The notes under the pieces: generated by a model
The model's input: only the letters and a program-made list of their open reading frames with translations
The model's database searches: none
Told to the model about the DNA's origin: nothing
From: Aureimonas sp. Leaf324
GTDB lineage: Bacteria > Pseudomonadota > Alphaproteobacteria > Rhizobiales > Rhizobiaceae
Reading direction: 5' to 3'
Assembly (NCBI RefSeq): GCF_001423245.1
Contig: NZ_LMOH01000002.1
Span: 60,915 to 124,914, forward strand
DNA: 64,000 bases
Part shown: positions 34,503 to 43,299 of the stretch, piece by piece
Layout of the letters: the number at the start of each line of letters is the position of its first letter
How positions within the stretch are numbered: position 1 is the stretch's first letter
Position numbers and translations under genes: made by a program

Positions 34503-36232
34503 GAAAAGTCCTCATCGCCAATCGCGGCGAGATCGCGCTTCGCATCGCCCGGGCCTGCCGCGACCACGGCGTCGCCTCCGTCGCCGTCTATGCCGACTGC
34601 GACGCCGACGCCCCCTTCGTGCGCATTGCCGACGAGGCCTATCCGCTCGGCGGCAATGCGCCTGCCGACACCTATCTCCACATCGAGAAACTGCTCGACG
34701 TCGCAAGGCGTGCGGGCGCCGACGCCGTCCATCCCGGCTACGGCTTCCTGTCCGAGCGGCCGGAGTTCGCCCGCGCTGTCACCGAGGCCGGCATCACCTG
34801 GATCGGCCCGGACGCCGGCGTGATCGAGGCGCTCGGCGACAAGACGCGCGCGCGCGAAATCGCCGCCCGCGTCGGCGCGCCGCTGGTGCCGGGCTCCGAC
34901 GGGCCGGTGAAAGACGCAGGCGAGGCGCTGCGCTTTGCCGAGGCGCACGGGTTGCCGATCGCGATCAAGGCGGCCTTCGGCGGCGGCGGGCGCGGCATGA
35001 AGGTCGCCTGGAAGCTCGAGGAGGTGGAGGAGCTCTTCGCCTCCGCGACGCGCGAGGCGGAAGCCGCCTTCGGGCGCGGCGAGTGCTTCGTCGAGCGCTT
35101 CCTCGACCGGCCGCGCCATGTCGAGGTGCAGATTCTCGCCGATCGCCACGGCACGGTGCTCGTCGTCGGCACGCGCGACTGCTCGCTCCAGCGCCGGAAC
35201 CAGAAGCTGGTGGAGGAGGCGCCCGCGCCCTTCCTGACGCCGGAACAGCGCTCGGCGATCCACGAGGGTGCACGCGCCGTGTGCGCCGAAGCCGGCTATG
35301 TCGGCGCCGGCACCGTGGAGTTCCTCCTGGGACAGGACGGAACCATCTCGTTCCTCGAGGTCAACACGAGGCTGCAGGTCGAGCACCCCGTGACGGAGGA
35401 GACGACGGGCCTCGACCTCGTGGTGGAGCAGCTTCGGATCGCCGACGGTGAGCCGCTGCGGATTCTTGAAACGCCCGAGCCACGCGGCCATTCGATCGAA
35501 TTCCGCATCAATGCCGAGGATCCCGGCCGCGGCTTCCTGCCGACGCCGGGTCCCGTCACCCTGTTCGATCCGCCGTCGGGTCCGGGCGTTCGGGTCGATG
35601 CCGGCGTCGTATCGGGCTCGGTCGTGCCGGGGCACTTCGATTCGATGATGGCCAAGCTCGTCGTCACCGGGCCGACGCGCGAAGTGGCGATCGCACGCGC
35701 GCGCCGTGCCCTCTCCGAATTCCGCATCGAGGGCGTCGCGACCGTGCTGCCGTTCCACCGGGCGGTCCTGGAGGCGGACGATTTCACGGGCGAGACGCTG
35801 CGTGTCCACACCCGCTGGATCGAGACGGAGTTTGCCGGCGAACTGGCCGCAGCCCCTCGCCCTGAGCCGCTCGACGACATGACTACCGTGCGGCTGCCGG
35901 TCGAGATCGATGGGCGCCGCCATATGCTGGGATTGCCGGCGGCGTTCCTGGCGCGGCTCGGCACGACCGGCGGCGCGCCGGTCGCCGCCGCCGAGGAGAC
36001 ACCGGTGGACGCCGCGCGTCTCGCCGCCCCGGTCGCCGGGACGCTGCAGGGCTGGCGCGTCGAGGACGGCGCCCGCGTGGAAGCCGGGCAGGTCGTCGCC
36101 GTGATGGAGGCGATGAAGATGGAGACGCAGGTGACCGCCCATGCAGCCGGCACCATCGTGCTCGTCGCCGAGCCCGGCGCCTATCTCCAGGCGGGCGAGG
36201 CGCTCGCCCGGATCGAGGCGGGACCGGCCTGA
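34499..36232 (+). CDS. Biotin carboxylase fused to biotin carboxyl carrier domain
   Basis: A 577-residue protein. The biotin carboxylase part (about 1-445) begins [15 protein letters not shown], has HPGYGFLSE, the ATP-grasp loop [33 protein letters not shown], and [14 protein letters not shown]. The last 70 residues are a BCCP domain with the biotinylation motif EAMKMET, acceptor Lys at about residue 540. It lacks a carboxyltransferase; the partner is most likely PxpBC encoded just upstream with a 4-nt overlap. This suggests a biotin-dependent lactam (5-oxoproline) carboxylase. Paralogues are acetyl- and propionyl-CoA carboxylase alpha subunits, but no such beta subunit is nearby. Confidence 0.9.
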   Translation: MRKVLIANRGEIALRIARACRDHGVASVAVYADCDADAPFVRIADEAYPLGGNAPADTYLHIEKLLDVARRAGADAVHPGYGFLSERPEFARAVTEAGITWIGPDAGVIEALGDKTRAREIAARVGAPLVPGSDGPVKDAGEALRFAEAHGLPIAIKAAFGGGGRGMKVAWKLEEVEELFASATREAEAAFGRGECFVERFLDRPRHVEVQILADRHGTVLVVGTRDCSLQRRNQKLVEEAPAPFLTPEQRSAIHEGARAVCAEAGYVGAGTVEFLLGQDGTISFLEVNTRLQVEHPVTEETTGLDLVVEQLRIADGEPLRILETPEPRGHSIEFRINAEDPGRGFLPTPGPVTLFDPPSGPGVRVDAGVVSGSVVPGHFDSMMAKLVVTGPTREVAIARARRALSEFRIEGVATVLPFHRAVLEADDFTGETLRVHTRWIETEFAGELAAAPRPEPLDDMTTVRLPVEIDGRRHMLGLPAAFLARLGTTGGAPVAAAEETPVDAARLAAPVAGTLQGWRVEDGARVEAGQVVAVMEAMKMETQVTAHAAGTIVLVAEPGAYLQAGEALARIEAGPA

Positions 36233-36241
36233 CGCCGGTCC
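36221..36241. terminator. Hairpin at the end of the pxp cluster
   Basis: GGACCGGC, 5-nt loop CTGAC that contains the stop codon, GCCGGTCC. It sits between the convergent carboxylase gene and the zeta-like gene (stop at 36255) and could serve both. There is no T tract. Confidence 0.45.
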
Positions 36242-36254
36242 GCCGGCCGGGACC

Positions 36255-36596
36255 TCAGGCGCCGAGGGCGTAGGCGTGGATCGTCGCCGCGCCGAACGGA
36301 CGGTCGAGGTCTGCCATCGCGATGGCGTAGCGCGAGCGGATCGTCTCGACATGGACCGGCGTGGCGGCGAGGTCGGCGGCGATGCGGTTGAACCCGCCAC
36401 GCCCGCTCGGCACCGTGACGCCTGCCCGCACCACGGCGTCGGCATAGGCGTCCGCACCGTCGTCCCGCAGGCCGAGATGGCCGGCGGCCCACAGGCCGAC
36501 CAGCCGGTCGGCGCGCGCGCGGTCGCAGAAGGACCGGCGCTCGGCGAGCGCGTGGCGGGTTTCCGACAGTTCGTGGAGACGATCGATGTCCTGCAT
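36255..36596 (-). CDS. F1-ATPase zeta-subunit-like protein (DUF1476)
   Basis: A 113-residue protein. The central part has RADRLVGLWAAGHLGL followed by DAYADAVVRAG and the C-terminal helical DLAATPVHVETIRSRYAIAMADL. This matches the DUF1476/zeta family (RRNKLLGLWAAEKLGL and ADAYAKEVV), natural inhibitors of F1-ATPase in Alphaproteobacteria, whose N-terminus inserts into the enzyme. The N-terminus here (MQDIDRLHELSETRHAL) is divergent and the acidic C-terminal part is altered. No atp genes are close. It may be a second, specialised copy. Confidence 0.8.
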   Translation of the reverse strand: MQDIDRLHELSETRHALAERRSFCDRARADRLVGLWAAGHLGLRDDGADAYADAVVRAGVTVPSGRGGFNRIAADLAATPVHVETIRSRYAIAMADLDRPFGAATIHAYALGA

Positions 36597-36801
36597 GAGT
36601 CCGCTTCCCCTCGTTGATCCCCGTCGCCGGCATCTCGGGCGACAGGGAGGAGGCTAGGCGACGGGCTCTCAAGGGAGCGCGAATCTCAAGGCGACAATTG
36701 AATCGAACGGCCGGGAAAAGTGTTGCGCGATCGTTAACGCGGCCCCGCGAAACCGGCTTGTGCGCTTACGATCTCGCGAGGATTCGATCACGCTGCCGCG
36801 A

Positions 36802-37428
36802 TCAGGACCGCGCCACCGAGTGCGAGAAGATGTCCTCCTCGTCCCAGCCGAGAAGGTCGAGCCTGGCGCGCGTCGGCAGGAAGGCGAAGGCGGCTTCGGC
36901 GATCTCCAGCCGATCCTCGCGCTCCAGGCGCTTCAGGAGCACGCCCATCAGGTCGTGGAGGTAGAGGACGTCCGAGGCGGCGTAGTCGAGCTGGGCGGGG
37001 GTGAGCGTCTCGGCCGCCCAGTCCGACGACTGCTGCTGCTTCGACAGGTCGACCCCGATCAGCTCCTTCGACAGGTCCTTGAGGCCGTGCCGGTCGGTAT
37101 AGGTGCGCGTCAGCCGCGAGGCGATCTTGGTGCAGAACACCGGCTGCGTCATCACGCCGAACGCGTGGTAGAGCGCGGCGATGTCGAAGCGGGCGTAGTG
37201 GAAGATCTTGCGCTTGGTCGTGTCGGCCAGAAGCGCGCAGAGGTTCGGCGCCTCGCGCTGGCCCTTTGCGATCTGCACGATGTCGGCCGTGCCGTCGCCC
37301 GGCGACAATTGCACCACGCAGAGACGGTCGCGCCGGGTGTCGAGGCCGAGCGTCTCGGTGTCGATGGCGACCGATCCGGTGTAGCGGGCAAGGTCGGGAA
37401 GGTCTCCCTTGTGGACGCGGATCGTCAT
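36802..37428 (-). CDS. rnd: Ribonuclease D (short form)
   Basis: A 208-residue 3'-5' exoribonuclease of the DEDDy family that trims tRNA and other structured RNA. The acidic residues of the active site are visible: Asp and Glu in AIDTETLGLD (about residues 20-29), Asp in HYARFDIAAL (about 82), and Tyr/Asp in DYAASDVLYL (about 150-155). No HRDC domain follows, as is usual for the short alphaproteobacterial form. The start gives the typical MTIRVHKGDLPD N-terminus; upstream frame is not protein-like. The 205-bp gap downstream contains nothing I can identify. Confidence 0.92.
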   Translation of the reverse strand: MTIRVHKGDLPDLARYTGSVAIDTETLGLDTRRDRLCVVQLSPGDGTADIVQIAKGQREAPNLCALLADTTKRKIFHYARFDIAALYHAFGVMTQPVFCTKIASRLTRTYTDRHGLKDLSKELIGVDLSKQQQSSDWAAETLTPAQLDYAASDVLYLHDLMGVLLKRLEREDRLEIAEAAFAFLPTRARLDLLGWDEEDIFSHSVARS

Positions 37429-37566
37429 GGCTGCGGTCTCCAGGCCCCTTCGGGCGGGGCGTATGTCGGGTGGATGCGGTTCGTGCGCGGGGCATAGCGG
37501 ATTTCGCGCCCCGGCCAAACCCCGCGCTGCGGGCGGCAGACCAAAAACGCGCGCGTCGGCTCCGTG

Positions 37567-38139
37567 TCAGCCGCCTTCGGCGAGGAACCAGGCGACGAGC
37601 TCGGCGCCGTTGCGCACGCCGACGGCCCGCGACAGGCGCAGGCGATGCGCCTCGATCGTGCGCGGCGACAGGCCGATCGCGCCCGCGATCTCGCCGTTGG
37701 TGCGCCCCTGCGCGACCAATGTGAGGATCTGGCGCTGGCGGCCGGTCAGTTGCAGCGTCGCCCCGGTGACCGGCCGGTTCAGCGGCTGGAACGCGTAGAT
37801 CGCCTCGGCGAACGGATCGGCCGCGCGGCGCGAGCGCCCGTTGACCCGTGCCCAGAAGCGCCGGCCCATCGCGCCCCGCATGATGCGCTCGTCCTGGTAG
37901 ACCTGGCCGCCGGGCAGGTGGCTGCGCCACATCTCGCCGGTGCGCACGAAGTCGTCGAGCGCCGGGTAGAGGCGCGAGAAGCTGGCGTCGATCAGGTCCC
38001 GCCGCTCGAAACCGAAGAGCGCCGCGAACTCGGCGTTACAGTCGCGGATGATGCGGTGGGTGGCGAAGACGAGGGGCACGGGCAGCTCGGCGAGCGCAAA
38101 GCGCAAGGCGGTGTCGTCGAGCGGGGCGCGTGCGGACAT
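37567..38139 (-). CDS. PAS-LuxR family transcriptional regulator
   Basis: A 190-residue regulator. The N-terminal PAS fold (about 10-115) has PVPLVFATHRIIRDCNAEFA and LFGFERRDLIDASF; the C-terminal LuxR-type HTH (about 125-190) has LTGRQRQILTLVAQGRTNGE and IGLSPRTIEAHRLRL. There is no receiver domain. It is divergent from the CoA-transferase genes (95 bp between starts), so it probably controls them. The PAS signal is unknown. The chosen ATG starts 9 residues before the PAS fold. Confidence 0.88.
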   Translation of the reverse strand: MSARAPLDDTALRFALAELPVPLVFATHRIIRDCNAEFAALFGFERRDLIDASFSRLYPALDDFVRTGEMWRSHLPGGQVYQDERIMRGAMGRRFWARVNGRSRRAADPFAEAIYAFQPLNRPVTGATLQLTGRQRQILTLVAQGRTNGEIAGAIGLSPRTIEAHRLRLSRAVGVRNGAELVAWFLAEGG

Positions 38140-38234
38140 GCCGTAGAAATACGACTCGCCCGGCCCGGAGGGCAAGCCCTAGCTTGGGCCATGAGACAGG
38201 CCCGGCGGGGCCGGCGACGGGGAGGCACGGAGCG

Positions 38235-38972
38235 TTGCGAAAAGTTCATTCCACGGCGACGGAGGCCCTGGCCGGGCTCCTGCGCGACGACATGGTGGTC
38301 ATGGCCGGCGGCTTCGGCCTCTGCGGCATTCCCGAGGCCCTGATCGACGCGGTGCAGCAGTCGGGCGTGAAAGGCCTGACGGTGATCTCCAACAATGCGG
38401 GCGTCGACGGGATCGGCCTCGGGCGGCTTCTCGCCACGCGCCAGATCGCCAAGATGATCTCGTCCTATGTCGGCGAGAACAAGCTCTTCGCGCAGCAGTA
38501 CCTGTCGGGCGAACTGGAGCTGGAATTCAACCCCCAGGGCACGCTCGCCGAGCGCATCCGGGCCGGCGGCGCCGGCATTCCGGCCTTCTTCACCAAGACC
38601 GGCGTCGGCACCCTGATCGCGGAAGGCAAGGAGGTGCGCGAGTTCGACGGCGAAACCTACGTCATGGAGCGCGGGCTCTTTGCGGACCTCGCGATCATCC
38701 ACGCCCATACGGGCGACGCGCAGGGGAACCTCGTCTATCGAAAGACCGCGCGCAACTTCAATCCGATGATGGCGACGGCGGCACGCGTGACCGTCGCCGA
38801 GGTCGAGCACCTGGTGCCCGTCGGCTCGATCGACCCCGACCACATCCACACGCCCGGCATCTTCGTGCAGCGGATCGTCCACGTGCCGAACCCGGAGAAG
38901 CACATCGAGCAGCGCACGGTGCGAAAGCGCGAGACGGCCGGCGCACCCGCCGCCGCAGGGGAGGAGATCTGA
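38235..38972 (+). CDS. scoA: 3-oxoacid CoA-transferase subunit A
   Basis: A 245-residue alpha subunit that with subunit B transfers CoA between succinyl-CoA and acetoacetate (or another 3-oxo acid). Motifs: [15 protein letters not shown] (about residues 22-36), [36 protein letters not shown] and [16 protein letters not shown]. The C-terminus adds [15 protein letters not shown]. The TTG start was set by GGGAGG/GGAG upstream and by homology, since conserved [10 protein letters not shown] follows at once. The stop overlaps the subunit B start by one base. Confidence 0.93.
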   Translation: MRKVHSTATEALAGLLRDDMVVMAGGFGLCGIPEALIDAVQQSGVKGLTVISNNAGVDGIGLGRLLATRQIAKMISSYVGENKLFAQQYLSGELELEFNPQGTLAERIRAGGAGIPAFFTKTGVGTLIAEGKEVREFDGETYVMERGLFADLAIIHAHTGDAQGNLVYRKTARNFNPMMATAARVTVAEVEHLVPVGSIDPDHIHTPGIFVQRIVHVPNPEKHIEQRTVRKRETAGAPAAAGEEI

Positions 38973-39613
38973 TGGCCTGGACGCGCGACCAGATGGCGGC
39001 CCGCGCCGCCCGCGAACTCGAGGACGGGTTCTACGTCAATCTCGGCATCGGCATCCCGACGCTGGTGGCCAACCACATCCCCGACGGGATCGAGGTGGTG
39101 CTCCAGTCCGAGAACGGCATGCTCGGCATGGGTCCCTTCCCCTATGAGGGCGAGGAGGACGCCGACCTCATCAACGCCGGCAAGCAGACCATCACCGAAC
39201 TGCCGATGACGAGCTTCTTCTCCTCGGCCGACAGTTTCGCGATGATCCGGGGCGGGCATATCGACCTGTCCATCCTCGGCGCCATGCAGGTGGCGGCGAA
39301 CGGCGATCTCGCCAACTGGATGATCCCCGGCAAGATGGTGAAGGGCATGGGCGGGGCGATGGACCTCGTCGCCGGCGTCAAGCGCGTCGTCGTGGTGATG
39401 GAGCACGAGGCCAAGGGCGAATCGAAGCTCCTGCCCGAATGCACCCTGCCGCTGACGGGCGCGCGCGTCGCCGACCTCGTGATCACCGATCTCGGCGTCT
39501 TCACGGTGGAGCGCAAGGGGCCGGAGCGCCTGACCCTGATCGAGCTTGCCGACGGCGTGACGCTCGATGAGATCCGGGCGAAGACGGCGGCGCCTTTCGA
39601 GGTCAGGCTGTAA
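38972..39613 (+). CDS. scoB: 3-oxoacid CoA-transferase subunit B
   Basis: A 213-residue beta subunit. It begins [20 protein letters not shown] and has [17 protein letters not shown], then the catalytic Glu in [13 protein letters not shown] (about residue 50) that forms the CoA thioester. [15 protein letters not shown] [19 protein letters not shown] and [13 protein letters not shown] follow. The length is normal. It forms a heterodimer with the product of the preceding gene. Substrate preference (acetoacetate, 3-oxoadipate or other) cannot be read from sequence alone. Confidence 0.94.
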   Translation: MAWTRDQMAARAARELEDGFYVNLGIGIPTLVANHIPDGIEVVLQSENGMLGMGPFPYEGEEDADLINAGKQTITELPMTSFFSSADSFAMIRGGHIDLSILGAMQVAANGDLANWMIPGKMVKGMGGAMDLVAGVKRVVVVMEHEAKGESKLLPECTLPLTGARVADLVITDLGVFTVERKGPERLTLIELADGVTLDEIRAKTAAPFEVRL

Positions 39614-39657
39614 GGGCGCGGCGCGACGGAATTGCTATCGGCTGCGCCCGGCGCGCC

Positions 39658-39679
39658 AGCCGGACAGCATCCTCCGGCT
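39658..39679. terminator. Short inverted repeat between convergent genes
   Basis: AGCCGGA, 8-nt loop, TCCGGCT, midway between the CoA-transferase stop at 39613 and the AttH-like stop at 39710. No T tract on either strand, so its role as terminator is uncertain. Confidence 0.3.
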
Positions 39680-39709
39680 CGCCGCACCGGCTCGTAGCAC
39701 GACAGGCTC

Positions 39710-40774
39710 TCAGAGCGACAGCGGCGTGGTGTAGCCGGTGAGTTCCAGGTAGCCCCGGCCGCCCTCGGTCCTCACCGCCCCCTCCCAGTAGACGGGCAGG
39801 CCGCCGGCCCGCCCGTCGAGTTCCTGGTCGTCGAAGAGGGGCTGGAGGGGCAGGCGTCGCTCGCCCTCGGGCAGGCGGACCACCAGCACCTGCTCCACCG
39901 GATAGGTCGCGCCCGTCCGCTCGGAGCGCCAGCGGCGCACCGGCTCGAAGCGGACGTCGCCGGGCCCGAGGCGCACGATCGTGCCGTCCGGGCGGCGCCA
40001 CGAGCCGCCGGCATAGACCGTGTCCACTTCGCGGCCGCGCATGCGGAAGGCGACGAGCGCCGAGCCGTCGTCGAAGTTCAGGCCGGTCCAGTCCCAGCCG
40101 CTGGCTTCCGGCGCGAGGTACTGGGACGACCATTCGCGGTCGAGCCAGGCCTCGCCGGTGACCTGCTCGACGCCCCCAGCGCGCGCCAGCGTTCCCGAAA
40201 CCTCCAAATGCGGCAGCGAGTAGTAGTAGCTCGCCTCCCCCTCGCGGCTGCCCTTGCGGCTGTAGCCGTCGTCGCCCTGGAGGAACTCGGCTTGCGTCGG
40301 CCGGAAGGCGAGGTCGTAGGAAAAGTCGGGCGTGCGCACGGTGGTCGTCCAGCGACCGTCCGCCTCGCGCCGGATGTGCCAGTCGCGGATCGAGACATCG
40401 GCGTTCCCGGTCGCCGCGCCGGCAAGGCCGAAGCCCTCGCGCGCGGACCGCTCGCCGTGCAGCAGCTTGCCGACCGCGGGATCGGAAAACGCGGCGTGGG
40501 CGAAGAGGACCTGGGCCGGCGCGAAGCGGCTGGGATTGGCCGGATCGATACGCGGCCGGGTGCGGAAGAAGGTCACCTGGAAGCCGAGCTCGGCGCCGTC
40601 CTCGGTCTGGAGCCAGCCGGTGACGTACCACCACTCGGTGCGGAACTGAGGGTGAGCGCCATGGTCGGCGGGAAAGGCGAGCGGCACGCCGGGGCGCACC
40701 ACCGGATACTCCTGCGCCCGCGCCGTCAGGACGAGGACGGCGAGCGACAGGAGAAGAGCCAGAGCCACGCGCAT
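39710..40774 (-). CDS. AttH/CrtC-like secreted hydratase-family protein
   Basis: A 354-residue protein with a signal peptide (MRVALALLLSLAVLVLTARA|QE). The mature part is the lipocalin-like double domain of the carotenoid 1,2-hydratase/AttH family (COG5621): HPQFRTEWWYVTGWLQTEDG (about residues 40-60), LGFQVTFFRTRP, FAHAAFSDP, YYSLPHLEVSG, VTGEAWLDREWSS and WDWTGLNFDDGSALVAFRMRG. Its ATG overlaps the permease stop by one base. With the two upstream genes it forms an AttEFGH-like unit. The substrate is unknown; a lipid or terpenoid is plausible for this fold. Confidence 0.88.
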   Translation of the reverse strand: MRVALALLLSLAVLVLTARAQEYPVVRPGVPLAFPADHGAHPQFRTEWWYVTGWLQTEDGAELGFQVTFFRTRPRIDPANPSRFAPAQVLFAHAAFSDPAVGKLLHGERSAREGFGLAGAATGNADVSIRDWHIRREADGRWTTTVRTPDFSYDLAFRPTQAEFLQGDDGYSRKGSREGEASYYYSLPHLEVSGTLARAGGVEQVTGEAWLDREWSSQYLAPEASGWDWTGLNFDDGSALVAFRMRGREVDTVYAGGSWRRPDGTIVRLGPGDVRFEPVRRWRSERTGATYPVEQVLVVRLPEGERRLPLQPLFDDQELDGRAGGLPVYWEGAVRTEGGRGYLELTGYTTPLSL

Positions 40775-43299
40775 CACCAATCCTCCCGAACGGCCTGCAC
40801 CGCCCCTTGCGCCGTCGCGCGGCGGCCCGCGAGCACGGCCGTCAGCGCCGCGGCGGCGACCAGCACGGCGGCGACGAGTGCCAGCGTCCCCCACGGCACG
40901 CGCGTGCCCATGGTCCAGTTGAAGCTCTGCGGGTTGATGACGTGGATCAGAACTTGGGCCAGCGCGAGGCCGAGAACGGTTCCCGCCACCGCGCCGACGG
41001 TGCCGAGAAGCGCCCCTTCCAGCCCCAGCATCGCGCGGATCTGCGGCCGCGAGACGCCGAGATGGCGCAGCATGCCGAATTCGCGGGTGCGCGCCAGCGT
41101 CTGCGCCGAGATCGTCGCCGCGACGCCCGACAGGCCGACCAGCATCGCCACCGCCTGCAGGACGTAGGTGACGGTAAAGGAGCGGTCGAAGAGGTCGAGC
41201 GCAAAGGCGCGCAGCTCGGCGGGCCGCGCGAGGTTGGCGGGGCTCCCCGATGGCAGGGCGGCGAGAAGCGCACCGCCGACGGCATCGCCGTCCGCGCCGC
41301 GTGCGAGCGTCACGGCCGCCTCGTCGCGCGTCGCGTCGCCCGTGAGCCGCGTGTAGTCGTCGCTCGCGATCGCCACCGCGCCCTGCTGGCGCGCATAGTC
41401 GCGCCAGATGCCGGCCACGAAGAAGCGGGCGTCCTGCCCGATCGGCAGCGCGATGGTGGCGCCCGGACGCCAGCCGTAGAGCCGCGCGGCGGGCTCGGAG
41501 ACATAGACCGGCAGGCTACCGGCCGGCGCCGGCGCCTGCGTCGTCTCCACGGAGCGCAGAAGCCCGCCCGTCTCGCCGTCGCGGATGTCGCGGGCGATCA
41601 GCACCACCGGCGGGCGGTCCGGCGCGACCGAAAGCGGAAGCTGGCGGCTGAACTGGATCGTGCCCGCGCCCGGCACCTCGAGAAGGCGCGCCTGCGTCTG
41701 CGGATCGAAGCCGCTGCCGGCGCCCGCGCGAAGATAGAGGTCGGCCGAGAGCACGTCGCCGAGCCAGTCGTCGACGGCGGTGCGGAAGCTCGTGACCATG
41801 GTCGCCATGGCGATCACGAGCGCTGTCGAGGCGACGATGCCGCAGAGCGCCGTCGCCGCCTCGCCGGGGCTGCCCTGGACATGGCGGACGGCGAGCTGCG
41901 CGGGAACGGCGCGGGGCGGCCGGCGCACCAGCGGCTTCAGGAGCTGGCGAGCGAGCCAGGGCACGCCCGCGACGCCGCCCGCCAGCATCAGCGCCATGCC
42001 GGCAAAGCCGAGGATGGGCAGGTTCGCGATCGGCGGCGCGAGGCTGGCAAGGACGCCGGCGCCGAGGAGAGCTGCGGCGGGGATGATGGGCACGCGGGAG
42101 CGCGGATCGACGAGGTCGCCGGCGTTCTTGAGGCTGGCGGCGGGCGCCGCACGCGAAGCGGCCCGCGCCGGCAGGGCGCTGCCGAGAAGCGCGGCGAGGA
42201 GGCCGAGCGCGAAGAAGACGCCGGCGGCGACCGGCTGGAACACGACGCGCGCAGCGCCCCCTTCGAAATAGCCGGCGCCGAGATCGCCGCCGAGAAGCCG
42301 CAGCGCGAGCGTCGCGAGCCCATAGCCGAGGAGGAGGCCGAGACCCGCGCCGACGATCCCGATCACCAGACCTTCCAGCGTGACCGCGGCGACGACGCCG
42401 CCGCGCGGCAGGCCGAGCGTGCGCAGGAGTGCGAAGGTGCGCAGACGGCGGGCGACCGAGAGCGCCTGCGCCGAGAAGACCAGAAAGCCGCCGGTCAGGA
42501 GCGCGACGAGCGCCAGCATGTCGAGGTTGACGCGGTAGGCGCGGCTGAGGGCCGAGCCCTGGCGCGCCTCCGTCTCGTCCGTGCCGAGGCTGGCGTTGGC
42601 CGGCAGGAGGGCGGGGAGGGCGGCTTCCGCGGCCGCCCGGTCGGCGACCGACAGGTCGATGCGGTCGAGGCGCCCCAGCCGGTCGAAGCGCCATTGCGCC
42701 GCCGCGATATCGATCGTTCCGAGCCGCTCCGTGTCGCCCGCCGCGTCCAGCGTTCCCGCGATGCGCAGCGGCACGGTGCGCCCGTTGGCCGAGACCTCGA
42801 TCGTGTCCCCGATCCCGGCGCCGGTGGCGGCGAGCGCCGCGCGCGACAGGAACAGGGCGTCGGGCGAAAAGACCTCGGCGCGGTTCTGGTCGACGCCTTG
42901 CGCGTTCAACCCGATCAGCGTCGGCGTGACACGGGCGGCACGCAGGACGTCGAGGCCGAGAAGCGTGAATGCGGCGCCGCCCGCCCGCGCGTCGAGCGCG
43001 ACCACGGGGCTCGCATCCTCGACGCCGCCGGTCAGCGCAATCGGCCCATAGGCCGCCTCGTCGAAGCCAAGGGGGCTCGCCGCCCGCACCTGGAGATCCG
43101 CCGCCCCGTTGACCGAGCGCACCGCGCCCTCGAAGGAGGCGAGCGCCGAGCCGTTCACGAGATGGACGGCAAAGCCGAGTGCGACGCCGACGGCGATCGC
43201 AAGCGCGGTCAGGAGGAAGCGCGCAGGGTGCGCGCGCCCCTCGCCGACGATCAGCCAGCGAAGGGCAAGGCGGGCCTGGCCGAGGCCGGCGTCAGTCAT
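40774..43299 (-). CDS. FtsX-like ABC transporter permease (AttFG/COG3127-like)
   Basis: An 841-residue membrane protein with about ten helices arranged as two FtsX-type units. An N-terminal helix (FLLTALAIAVGVALGFAVHL) is followed by a large periplasmic domain (about 50-230), then helix groups around 255-400, a short pair near 425-460, a second periplasmic domain and a final helix group (about 710-825) with EFGMLRHLGVSRPQIRAMLG. This lay-out is that of lipid- or protein-releasing ABC permeases such as MacB/LolCE relatives. It overlaps the ATPase gene by 8 bp and the AttH gene by one base. Confidence 0.88.
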   Translation of the reverse strand: MTDAGLGQARLALRWLIVGEGRAHPARFLLTALAIAVGVALGFAVHLVNGSALASFEGAVRSVNGAADLQVRAASPLGFDEAAYGPIALTGGVEDASPVVALDARAGGAAFTLLGLDVLRAARVTPTLIGLNAQGVDQNRAEVFSPDALFLSRAALAATGAGIGDTIEVSANGRTVPLRIAGTLDAAGDTERLGTIDIAAAQWRFDRLGRLDRIDLSVADRAAAEAALPALLPANASLGTDETEARQGSALSRAYRVNLDMLALVALLTGGFLVFSAQALSVARRLRTFALLRTLGLPRGGVVAAVTLEGLVIGIVGAGLGLLLGYGLATLALRLLGGDLGAGYFEGGAARVVFQPVAAGVFFALGLLAALLGSALPARAASRAAPAASLKNAGDLVDPRSRVPIIPAAALLGAGVLASLAPPIANLPILGFAGMALMLAGGVAGVPWLARQLLKPLVRRPPRAVPAQLAVRHVQGSPGEAATALCGIVASTALVIAMATMVTSFRTAVDDWLGDVLSADLYLRAGAGSGFDPQTQARLLEVPGAGTIQFSRQLPLSVAPDRPPVVLIARDIRDGETGGLLRSVETTQAPAPAGSLPVYVSEPAARLYGWRPGATIALPIGQDARFFVAGIWRDYARQQGAVAIASDDYTRLTGDATRDEAAVTLARGADGDAVGGALLAALPSGSPANLARPAELRAFALDLFDRSFTVTYVLQAVAMLVGLSGVAATISAQTLARTREFGMLRHLGVSRPQIRAMLGLEGALLGTVGAVAGTVLGLALAQVLIHVINPQSFNWTMGTRVPWGTLALVAAVLVAAAALTAVLAGRRATAQGAVQAVREDW

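Noticed and set aside
38130..38234. Longer N-terminus for CoA-transferase subunit A starting at an upstream ATG
   Set aside because: The extra 35 residues are Arg/Pro-rich and not protein-like. The TTG at 38235 has a GGAG site and is followed at once by the conserved start of the family.
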